A DNA stretch of 24,541 nt from Actinomycetales bacterium (lineage in GTDB: Bacteria > Actinomycetota > Actinomycetes > Actinomycetales > BWSM-131). The stretch covers positions 1 to 24,541 of the forward strand of contig JASBSH010000002.1 in the NCBI GenBank assembly GCA_030149025.1, given 5' to 3'. The notes under the pieces were generated by a model, which saw only the letters and a list, made by a program, of their open reading frames with translations, did no database searches and had not been told where the DNA came from. This document shows, piece after piece, positions 1 to 6,809 of the stretch. The position numbers were made by a program, and so were the translations under genes. Within the stretch, counting starts at the first letter, position 1. Each line of letters starts with the position of its first letter.

Positions 1-27
1 GATCACCGGCGACGGTTCGCGGTGATC
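1..27 (-). terminator. Hairpin at the end of prfA
   Basis: The 8-bp arms GATCACCG (1-8) and CGGTGATC (20-27) are perfect inverted repeats with an 11-nt loop, and they overlap the prfA stop codon. The window begins at the first base, so the stem may be longer than seen. No T-run is visible because the sequence ends. The right arm is one of four copies of an 11-bp motif (CATGATCACCG) found at gene ends in this window. It could be a terminator or part of a dispersed repeat. Confidence 0.45.
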
Positions 28-1126
28 ATGGAGTCTCGCCACCCACCGAGGCCTGACCCGACGCGGCGAGCCGCTCGGCCTGGTCGGCGTCGACGCAGGA
101 CTGGATCACCGGGTCGAGGGCGCCGTCGAGCACCTGGTCGAGGTTGTAGGCCTTGTAGCCGGTGCGGTGGTCACTGATCCGGTTCTCGGGGAAGTTGTAG
201 GTGCGGATCCGCTCGGAGCGGTCCACGGTGCGCACCTGGGAACGCCGGGCGTCGGCGGCCTCCGCGGCCGCGGCCTCGGCCGCCGCCGCCATCAGGCGGG
301 CGCGCAAGATCCGCAGCGCCTGCTCCTTGTTCTGCAGCTGCGACTTCTCGTTCTGGCAGGAGACGACGATGCCGGTCGGCAGGTGCGTGATGCGAACCGC
401 CGAGTCGGTGGTGTTGACGCTCTGGCCGCCGGGCCCCGACGAGCGGTACACGTCGATCCGCAGGTCGTTCGGGTCCAGGTCGACCTCGGCGGGGTCGTCC
501 GGTTCCGGCATCACGAGGACCCCGGCCGCCGAGGTGTGGATGCGGCCCTGCGACTCGGTGACCGGCACCCGCTGGACCCGGTGCACGCCGCCCTCGAACT
601 TCAACCGCGACCACACGCCGCCGGGCGAGTCCCCGCCGCCGCGGCGCTTCAGCGCCACCGACACGTCCTTGTAGCCGCCGAGGTCCGACTCGGTGGAGTC
701 GAGGATCTCCGTGCGCCAGCCGTGCTGCTCGGCGTACCGCAGATACATGCGGAGCAGGTCGCCGGCGAACAGGGCGGACTCCTCCCCACCCTCCCCGGCC
801 TTGATCTCCATGATCACGTCGCGGGCGTCGTCCGGGTCGCGCGGTACGAGCAGCAGCCGCAGTCGCTTGGCGGCCTCGGCGGCAGCGGCCTCCAGCTCGG
901 GCAGCTCCGCGGCGAACGACGGGTCCTCGGCGGCGAGCTGTCGTGCGGCCTCGACGTCGTCGACCGCGCGCTTCCACTGCTCGTGGGCGTCGACGACCTG
1001 GCCGAGCTCGGCGTAGCGGCGCCCGACCGCACGTGCTCGGGAGGCGTCCGAGTGCAGGCTCGGGTCGGCGAGCTGCTTCTCCAGGTCCGCGTGCTCACGC
1101 AGCAGCGGCTCCACGGCCTCGAACAC
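26..1126 (-). CDS. prfA: Peptide chain release factor 1 (RF1)
   Basis: RF1 reads UAA and UAG stop codons on the ribosome and triggers hydrolysis of the peptidyl-tRNA ester. The 366-residue product is of normal length. The stop-codon-reading tripeptide is Pro188-Val189-Thr190 (the PxT motif that separates RF1 from RF2), and the catalytic GGQ is Gly233-Gly234-Gln235 inside SSGPGGQSVNTTDSAVRITH. The N-terminal third is an Ala/Glu-rich helical domain. The GTG start at 1126 is supported by GGAGGT followed by a 7-nt spacer. The gene lies 89 bp downstream of rpmE, as in mycobacteria, where hemK, the methylase of the GGQ glutamine, usually follows; that would lie beyond the window edge. Identity is secure. 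Confidence 0.97.
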   Translation of the reverse strand: MFEAVEPLLREHADLEKQLADPSLHSDASRARAVGRRYAELGQVVDAHEQWKRAVDDVEAARQLAAEDPSFAAELPELEAAAAEAAKRLRLLLVPRDPDDARDVIMEIKAGEGGEESALFAGDLLRMYLRYAEQHGWRTEILDSTESDLGGYKDVSVALKRRGGGDSPGGVWSRLKFEGGVHRVQRVPVTESQGRIHTSAAGVLVMPEPDDPAEVDLDPNDLRIDVYRSSGPGGQSVNTTDSAVRITHLPTGIVVSCQNEKSQLQNKEQALRILRARLMAAAAEAAAAEAADARRSQVRTVDRSERIRTYNFPENRISDHRTGYKAYNLDQVLDGALDPVIQSCVDADQAERLAASGQASVGGETP

Positions 1127-1166
1127 TGCTCACACCTCCGTCACCATGCTCGGCCATCCAAAGACG

Positions 1167-1208
1167 ACGGCGCCGGCCTCCCACCGAGGCGGTGAGGGCC
1201 GGCGCCGT
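1167..1208 (-). terminator. Rho-independent-type terminator after rpmE
   Basis: A 12-bp perfect stem, ACGGCGCCGGCC (1167-1178) against GGCCGGCGCCGT (1197-1208), has an 18-nt loop that can pair further (CACCG with CGGTG). Read on the minus strand the stem is followed by CGTCTTTGG, a short T-rich run. It lies 8 bp past the rpmE stop and before prfA, so prfA may be transcribed partly by read-through or from its own start. Confidence 0.75.
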
Positions 1209-1215
1209 GACGTCG

Positions 1216-1446
1216 CTACTTGCTCTGGCTGCCCGCGGCCTGGCGGTTGCCGTACCGCTTCTGGAACTTGGCCACGCGGCCGCCGGTGTCCAGGATCTTC
1301 TGCTTGCCCGTGTAGAACGGGTGGCACTGGCTGCACACGTCGGCGTGGATCTCGCCGGACGGGGCGGTGCTGCGGGTCGTGAACGTCGCGCCGCAGCTGC
1401 AGGTCACTGTGGTCTCGACGTAGTTCGGGTGGATGTCGCGCTTCAC
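1216..1446 (-). CDS. rpmE: 50S ribosomal protein L31 (bL31, zinc-binding form)
   Basis: bL31 sits on the large ribosomal subunit near the central protuberance and bridges to the small subunit. The 76-residue product begins MKRDIHPNYVETTVTCSCG, the family's usual start. Four cysteines, C16, C18, C38 and C41 (CSC ... CSQC), form the zinc ribbon of the C+ paralogue; the zinc-free paralogue used during zinc starvation lacks them. The conserved HPFYTGKQK segment follows. The GTG start at 1446 has GAGGAG about 7 nt upstream. In mycobacteria rpmE directly follows rho; here about 3 kb of damaged accessory genes separates them. Confidence 0.97.
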   Translation of the reverse strand: MKRDIHPNYVETTVTCSCGATFTTRSTAPSGEIHADVCSQCHPFYTGKQKILDTGGRVAKFQKRYGNRQAAGSQSK

Positions 1447-1568
1447 GCTGATGCTCCTCGAGGCTCATGGTCGCCGGGTCGTGCGGGCGGGTGCGGGCAC
1501 GTGAACCGGAACCGACGGATCAGTCTGCCAGAGACCGGGCTCGTGCGTCGAAACACCGGGGGTGCCCC

Positions 1569-2566
1569 TCATGTTCCCGGGCGTGGTGCAGGGCTTCCCG
1601 GGCGTGGGGCGGGGCCAGCGGGTCCCGGCAGCGCCACGGTCACGCACGTGCCCTGCCCCGGCGCGGAGCGCAGGCTCACCACTCCCCCCGTGGTGCTGGA
1701 CGACGCCACGCACGATCGCGAGCCACAGCCCGGTCCCGGGCACGGCATCCCGGACCGCGTTCGACGCCCGGAAGAACCGATCGAACAGGTGCTCCTGGTC
1801 CTCGGCGGGAATCCCGATCCCGGTGTCCGCCACGGTGACCACGACGTAAGCGCCACCGGCGTCACCGACCTGCGTGTCGTCGTCCGTGTTGATCGACGCC
1901 TGAGTGTTGATCGACGCGTGGGTGTTGATCGAGGTGTGGATGGTGACGCGACCGCCGGGAGGGGGGCGCTTGACCGGTTACCACGCCACGCGCGGCGGCA
2001 ACGTCCGCCTCCTCATCCGGCGGGCTCCGGCGTCGCTCTCCCGCCTCCGGTGTCACGGGCCTGGCATCACCACCGTCTGCGCCGGCGGCCCGGGTCCGGC
2101 GTCGCATGGCCGCCGCAGTGTCCTGCTCCGACCTCAGCCGCCCGCTCTCGTCGGCGAGGGCGTTCGCGACAACCCCTACGCGCCCTACGCGCCGGATCTC
2201 GCTCGGACCGGTCAGGGGCACGCATGCGGAGTACTCCCCCATCCTCGGCCGGTCCAGCACTTCTCGCAGCTCGCCCAGCGGCCCGGTCACCGCGCGGACG
2301 GTTCCGCGTGCCACCACCACCGCGAGGACGGCGCTGGCAATGGTGATGACGAGCAGCGCGGGCCGCGAGACCACGCGCAGGAGCTTCGACTCGGCCCGGA
2401 CCCGGTCGCGCTCCTGCAGGAGCTGTGCCGCGGTGCGCTGCTGGGCTGTTCGGAGCTCCTCGAACGTCCGGCGCGCGCGGCCGGTGGCCGGGATGCCGGC
2501 GACGTCACCCGCAACGACGGATGCGGCGTAGAGCTCCAGCCACTCCCGGGCGGATTGCCGGGCCAC
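1569..2566 (-). pseudogene. Remnant of a membrane sensor histidine kinase
   Basis: Three reading frames together give pieces of one histidine kinase. From 2566 downward: an extracytoplasmic helical stretch (REWLELYAASVVAGDVAG, then QERDRVRAESKLLR), a transmembrane helix (PALLVITIASAVLAVVVA), and a HAMP-like linker (GPLGELREVL ... ANALADES). Coding similarity then stops. At about 1870-1690, in another frame, comes the ATP-binding domain: VTVADTGIGIPAEDQEHLFD and PGTGLWLAIVRGVVQHHGG, where Trp replaces the usual Gly of GLGLAI. The true C-terminus, GVVSLRSAPGQGTCVTVALP, lies in the third frame and ends at 1569. The phospho-acceptor His domain and anything between HAMP and ATPase are gone. A 9-bp tandem duplication (2174-2191) and an 18-bp triplication (1886-1939) mark it further. 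The N-terminus is also probably truncated. It cannot encode a working kinase. Confidence 0.8.
1886..1939. repeat. Three tandem 18-bp repeats in the kinase remnant
   Basis: The unit GTGTTGATCGACGCSTGR occurs at 1886-1903, 1904-1921 and 1922-1939 (the third copy reads GTGTTGATCGAGGTGTGG). It sits at the break between the HAMP frame and the ATPase frame, so it looks like slippage or expansion in sequence no longer under selection. Confidence 0.85.
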
Positions 2567-2638
2567 GGTGGTGTCGACGTCGAGCCTGGACGGCCGACTC
2601 AGCTCCTCCGGCGCCGGGACACAGAAGTGCCTTCCGCC

Positions 2639-4078
2639 TCAGCGGCTTTCACCTTCGTCGAACCCTTCGCGTGTCATGGCGCCCGACACGGGTCGCCGAT
2701 TCGTCAGCCCTTGTGCAAGACCTCGCAGCCGCCACCAGACGGTCAGCTGCCGATAGCCGACGTTCTCCGCGTCACCGGCGACGAGGACCGCCAGCAGGTC
2801 CCGCCAGCGTGAGTACCGGTGGAACGACAGCTCCTCGACGCAGAGCGCCGCCAACGACACGAGCAGGGCGAAACCGTAGGCGACGAGCAGGAACCGGATC
2901 GCGTAGCTCGCGTCGACGACCCCCGTGAGCAGACCGAGCGGGACAAGGATCAGCCCGACCAGCTGGACAAGGGGTGCCATCAGCTCGAAGAGCCAGTAGT
3001 AGGGCAGGGCGAGCATGCCGATGCGCCCGTAGCGCGGGTTGAGAAGCATGCCGCGGTACCTCCACAGCACCTCCCACAGCCCACGGTGCCAGCGGCGGCG
3101 TTGGTTCCCCAGCACCCGCTCGCTGGAGGGCACTTCGGTCCAGGACACGGGTTCGGCGACGAACGTGATGGCGTAGTCGCACTTCTGGCGGCGCATGTGC
3201 CGGTGCGCACGCATCACCAGCTCGAAGTCCTCGCCGATGCAGTCGGGGTCGAGCCCGCCGACGGACACGAGCACGTCGCGCCGGAAGAGCCTGAACGACG
3301 TCGAGATGATGATCAGGGAACGGAGGCGTGACCAGCCGGTGCACCCGAGGGGAACGCGCGCAGGTACTCGACCACCTGAATGCGGGCGAGCATGAGTGGC
3401 GGCATCCGCACGTCGACGACACGGCCGGCGATGACCTTGGAGCCATCTGACGGCACGGATGACGCCAGCGGTAGCGACGGTCCGCCGCGGGTCGTCCGCG
3501 AACGGCTTGGCCACGACCAGCAAGGCGTCCGGGTCGAGGATCGAGTCGGCGTCGACCATCGCCACCAACGGGTAGCGAGCGATGTTGATGCCGACGTTCA
3601 GGGAGTCGGAGCGGCCGGAGTTCTCCTTTCGCACAACCACGAGCGGTGTCCGCCCATCGGCGGGCATGTGCACCGACGACGGGTCCTTGCGCACCGGGAC
3701 GTCCTTCGGGGTCACCCTCCGGACCTCGACCAGGTCGAACTCCGTCTGCAGTCGGTCGAACGTCGAGTCCTGCGACCCGTTGTCGATGACCACCACCTCG
3801 TGCTCCGGGTAGCGCAGTGACAGCATCGCTTGCACGGCCGAGACGATGCCCGCCTGCTCGTTATGGGCCGGCACGAGAACGGAGACCGGTTGCGTCAGCG
3901 GGCTGGTCGCCGCCTCTTCCAGCCCCGCGAACCGGGCACGGCGAAGATGCCGGGCGAACTCGACGGAGGACAGCGCGATCAGCACCAGGTAACTGGTGTT
4001 GATGAGTACGAAGTCGAGGACGGGCGTTCCGATCGCGTCGAAGAGCGCCGGCAGGGCGCCCGTGAGGCCGTCCGTCAT
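2639..4078 (-). CDS. Membrane glycosyltransferase, family GT2, with two compensating frameshifts
   Basis: The 479-residue protein resembles processive GT2 enzymes of the poly-N-acetylglucosamine/hyaluronan synthase type, which polymerise a nucleotide sugar at the membrane. Visible are an N-terminal transmembrane helix (about 20-42), the nucleotide-binding start PVSVLVPAHNE (64-74), Asp176-Ala-Asp178 (DxD-like), the acceptor GED (282-284), QRRRW (326-330), and two or more C-terminal helices (about 350-420). Residues 211-243 read as Arg-rich nonsense; the alternate frame there gives VNGSKVIAGRVVDVRMPPLM and then LARIQVVEYLRAF, which fits the family. One extra base near 3447 and one missing base near 3350 explain it. 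The ATG overlaps the stop of the upstream HEAT-type gene (ATGA). With 33 residues scrambled in the catalytic domain the enzyme is probably inactive, unless these are sequencing errors. Confidence 0.8.
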   Translation of the reverse strand: MTDGLTGALPALFDAIGTPVLDFVLINTSYLVLIALSSVEFARHLRRARFAGLEEAATSPLTQPVSVLVPAHNEQAGIVSAVQAMLSLRYPEHEVVVIDNGSQDSTFDRLQTEFDLVEVRRVTPKDVPVRKDPSSVHMPADGRTPLVVVRKENSGRSDSLNVGINIARYPLVAMVDADSILDPDALLVVAKPFADDPRRTVATAGVIRAVRWLQGHRRPCRRRADAATHARPHSGGRVPARVPLGCTGWSRLRSLIIISTSFRLFRRDVLVSVGGLDPDCIGEDFELVMRAHRHMRRQKCDYAITFVAEPVSWTEVPSSERVLGNQRRRWHRGLWEVLWRYRGMLLNPRYGRIGMLALPYYWLFELMAPLVQLVGLILVPLGLLTGVVDASYAIRFLLVAYGFALLVSLAALCVEELSFHRYSRWRDLLAVLVAGDAENVGYRQLTVWWRLRGLAQGLTNRRPVSGAMTREGFDEGESR

Positions 4079-4478
4079 CGGCGCAGTGCCTCCAACTGGT
4101 GGCGGTCACCGGACCGAAGCGCGCGCTGGCCAACGTGCCACGGCATTGCAGCAGGGCGACGATCGATGCCTTCCTCCCACCACGCACCTTGAGCAGGAGC
4201 TCGGTGACGTCCGGCTCGAGCGCAGCCCAGGACCTTTCGTCAAGGGTGAGCAGCTGCTCGAGCGCCCGCACGGACCCGTCCGGCTCGCCCGCCGCCAGCT
4301 CCAGCAGCAGAGGGCGAAGTGGCGCGGTGAGGGCGGCCCGGCGACGCTCCCGCCGCTGACGCCGTGCCCGTCCCGCCACGACCACGGCGGTCAGCGCGAA
4401 CAGGACGACGTCCAGTGCCAGCAGCGCGACGCTGAGGGCGGCGTTGGCGCTCACTGTGCGCAGGCTGTTCGGGCGCAT
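4075..4478 (-). pseudogene. HEAT-repeat-type membrane protein with internal deletion
   Basis: The N-terminal part has one transmembrane helix (ALSVALLALDVVLFALTAVV), a basic stop-transfer (RARRQRRERRR), then Leu/Ala/Glu-rich helices (PLRPLLLELAAGEPD, LLTLDERSWAALEPDVTELL, RGGRKASIVALL) like the start of HEAT-repeat proteins found beside GT2 genes in actinobacteria. After about residue 115 the frame runs into the glycosyltransferase gene. In another frame a natural ending, ALRSGDRHQLEALRR-stop, leads straight to TGA at 4075-4077, which overlaps the ATG of the glycosyltransferase. I infer that most of the HEAT repeats were deleted with a frame change near 4110-4130. The start may be ATG 4478 or GTG 4454; no clear ribosome-binding site distinguishes them. 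Assignment to the HEAT family is by recall of the N-terminal pattern. Confidence 0.6.
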
Positions 4479-4502
4479 CGGTGGGTGACCGTGCCAGAGA
4501 CG

Positions 4503-4536
4503 ACGAGGACCCCATCCGTTCGGACGGGGCCCTCGT
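4503..4536 (-). terminator. Terminator after rho
   Basis: ACGAGG (4503-4508), CCCC and TCCG pair with CGGA, GGGG and CCTCGT (4531-4536) around a two-base loop, interrupted only by single mismatches. On the minus strand it follows the rho stop by about 29 bp and is trailed by CGTCGTCTCT. A smaller palindrome, TGAACC/GGTTCA, lies at 4544-4555. Confidence 0.7.
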
Positions 4537-4564
4537 GGTGTGCTGAACCGGGTTCAGTCAGCCA

Positions 4565-6565
4565 TCAGTCGTCGTCGCGACGGCTCGAGACAGGCGTCGG
4601 CGTCGTCTTCTGCACCTGCATCAAGAACTCAGCGTTGTTGCGGGTCTCCTTGAGCTTGCTGAGGAGCAGCTCTAGGGCCTGCTGGGAGTCCAGCGCGGTG
4701 AGGACCCGGCGCAGCTTCCACACGACCTGAAGCTCCTCGCGGCCGAGCAGGATCTCCTCGCGGCGGGTACCCGAGGGGTTGACGTCAACGGCCGGGAAGA
4801 CGCGCTTGTCGGCGAGCTTGCGGTCGAGCCGAAGCTCCATGTTGCCGGTGCCCTTGAACTCCTCGAAGATCACCTCGTCCATCTTCGAGCCGGTCTCGAC
4901 CAGTGCGGTGGCGAGGATCGTCAGCGAGCCGCCGTTCTCGATGTTGCGGGCGGCGCCGAAGAACCGCTTCGGCGGGTACAGGGCGCTGGAGTCCACGCCG
5001 CCGGACAGGATCCGCCCGGAGGCAGGAGCCGCCAGGTTGTAGGCCCGGCCCAGGCGGGTGATGGAGTCGAGCAGCACCACGACGTCGTGGCCGAGCTCGA
5101 CCAGGCGCTTGGCGCGCTCGATCGCGAGCTCCGCGACGGTGGTGTGATCGTCCGCCGGGCGGTCGAAGGTTGAGGCGATGACCTCTCCCTTGACCGTGCG
5201 CTGCATGTCGGTGACCTCTTCGGGGCGCTCGTCGACGAGCACGACCATGAGGTGCACCTCAGGGTTGTTGACCGTGATCGCGTTGGCGATGGCCTGCAGC
5301 ACCAGCGTCTTACCGGCCTTCGGCGGAGAGACGATCAGACCACGCTGGCCTTTGCCGATCGGCGCCACCAGGTCGATGATCCGCGTCGTCAGGACCCCGG
5401 GCTCCGTCTCCAGGCGCAGCCGCTCCTGGGGGTAGAGCGGGGTGAGCTTGCCGAACTCCACACGGGCCCTGGACTGCTCCGGTGTCATCCCGTTGACCGT
5501 GTCCAGACGGACGAGCGCGTTGAACTTCTGCCGCTGGTTCTGGTGCTCGCCGTCGCCGGGCTGACGGACCGCGCCAACGATCGCGTCGCCCTTGCGCAGG
5601 CCGTTCTTCTTCACCTGGCCCAGGGAGACGTAGACGTCGTTAGGACCCGGGAGGTAGCCGGAGGTGCGGATGAACGCGTAGTTGTCGAGGAGGTCCAGGA
5701 TGCCCGCGACCGGGATCAGGACGTCGTCCTCGCTCACCTGCGGCTCGTCGTCCACCATCGGCTCGTTGCCGCGGCCCCGGCGCTTGCGATCGCGGTAGCG
5801 GCTGCGGCGGCGGCGTCCGCCGCCGGCCTCGTCGTCGTCCTCGTGACGGTTCTGCCGGTCACCACGGTCAGCGCCTCGGTCGTTCTGCCGGTCGTCACGG
5901 TTCTGCCGGTCGTTCCGGCTGCTCCGTTCGTTCCGGTCGTCGCGGCCCTGCCGGTCGCTGCGGGCTGCGCCGCGCTCGTCCTTGCCCTCGCGCTCGCCTT
6001 CACGGACACCCAGACGCTCGACCTGATGGTCACCGCCTGACCCGCCGTCGTGCTGGGACCTGTCGACCGGGACCTCCGCGGGTGAGCCGTCGGACGACTC
6101 GCTCCGCTGACGTGGCGGCTGCCGCCAGGACTGGCGGGACCGCGTCTCGGCGGACCCGTCCCTGCCGGACTCGGCCGGAGCCGGTTGAGACACGGCGTCC
6201 GCAGCCGAGGGCGCCGCTGGTACCGGGACCGACCCGGTCGGCTCCGAGGACTGTGTCTGCGGCACGGGGAGTTGTTCTTGCATGGTCTGCGCCGACTCCG
6301 TACGGCGGGCCCGCCGCACGCTCGACTGTGCCGGCTTCGGCTCGTCCGAAGCGGTCGTGTCGGAGCCCCCGCTCTGCTTGGCGCGGATCGCCTCGAGCAG
6401 GTCGCTCTTGCGCATCCGGCCAGTGCCCTTGACGCCCAGCTCATTCGCCAGTGCCTGCAGCTGGGGCAGGCGCATGGCGGACAGGGCGACCTTGCGGGCT
6501 GGCGCCGCCTCCGCGCTCGCCGAGGTCTCGGCGGCCGATGCGGCGATATCGGTGGTGTCTGTCAC
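4565..6565 (-). CDS. rho: Transcription termination factor Rho
   Basis: Rho is a hexameric RNA-dependent ATPase that loads on C-rich nascent RNA and removes RNA polymerase. In order: a Rho_N helical domain (SAMRLPQLQALANELGVKG ... RKSDLLEAIRA, about residues 28-65), a roughly 200-residue disordered insertion rich in Arg, Asp, Asn and Gln, a cold-shock-type RNA-binding domain (ILDLLDNYAFIRTSGYLPG), Walker A SPPKAGKT (413-420) and Walker B VVVLLDSITRLGRAYN. The product is 666 residues against about 420 in E. coli; the excess is the insertion usual in actinobacteria. I chose GTG 6565 because GGAAGG lies 7 nt upstream; an in-frame ATG at 6595 has no ribosome-binding site. The cluster normally continues straight into rpmE, but here a damaged cassette intervenes. 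Identity is secure. Confidence 0.97.
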   Translation of the reverse strand: MTDTTDIAASAAETSASAEAAPARKVALSAMRLPQLQALANELGVKGTGRMRKSDLLEAIRAKQSGGSDTTASDEPKPAQSSVRRARRTESAQTMQEQLPVPQTQSSEPTGSVPVPAAPSAADAVSQPAPAESGRDGSAETRSRQSWRQPPRQRSESSDGSPAEVPVDRSQHDGGSGGDHQVERLGVREGEREGKDERGAARSDRQGRDDRNERSSRNDRQNRDDRQNDRGADRGDRQNRHEDDDEAGGGRRRRSRYRDRKRRGRGNEPMVDDEPQVSEDDVLIPVAGILDLLDNYAFIRTSGYLPGPNDVYVSLGQVKKNGLRKGDAIVGAVRQPGDGEHQNQRQKFNALVRLDTVNGMTPEQSRARVEFGKLTPLYPQERLRLETEPGVLTTRIIDLVAPIGKGQRGLIVSPPKAGKTLVLQAIANAITVNNPEVHLMVVLVDERPEEVTDMQRTVKGEVIASTFDRPADDHTTVAELAIERAKRLVELGHDVVVLLDSITRLGRAYNLAAPASGRILSGGVDSSALYPPKRFFGAARNIENGGSLTILATALVETGSKMDEVIFEEFKGTGNMELRLDRKLADKRVFPAVDVNPSGTRREEILLGREELQVVWKLRRVLTALDSQQALELLLSKLKETRNNAEFLMQVQKTTPTPVSSRRDDD

Positions 6566-6628
6566 GAAGGTCCCTTCCCCCTCGTAGGCGGTCATTCAGA
6601 TCGACCGCGGGTGACCGGCGGATCGCCG

Positions 6629-6658
6629 GGTATAGGAAACGTGCCACGCAGCATCCAA
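6629..6658 (-). promoter_or_regulatory. Possible rho promoter
   Basis: In the 244-bp gap upstream of rho, TTGGAT (6658-6653) and TATACC (6634-6629) are separated by 18 bp on the minus strand, giving a start near 6622 and a leader of about 55 nt. The match to sigma-A consensus is partial. The rest of the gap shows no further structure I can name. Confidence 0.3.
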
Positions 6659-6809
6659 GAGACGGTGCAGGGATTGTGGCGGGTCGCCCACCGCTACCAG
6701 TTCCAGATTTCGGGGGCGTTGTCACTGTAACACCCAGAATCGGCTCCGTGTTCCGGAACTGGAGAGGCACGCCGAGTTCAATCCACGAAAATCCGACCGG
6801 CGGTTCAGG

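Noticed and set aside
943..2346. 467-residue plus-strand frame across prfA, rpmE and the kinase remnant
   Set aside because: It runs antisense through two secure genes and has no recognisable domain.
5252..6040. 262-residue plus-strand frame opposite rho
   Set aside because: It is antisense to a secure gene and its Val/Ala-rich composition is that of a GC-rich shadow.
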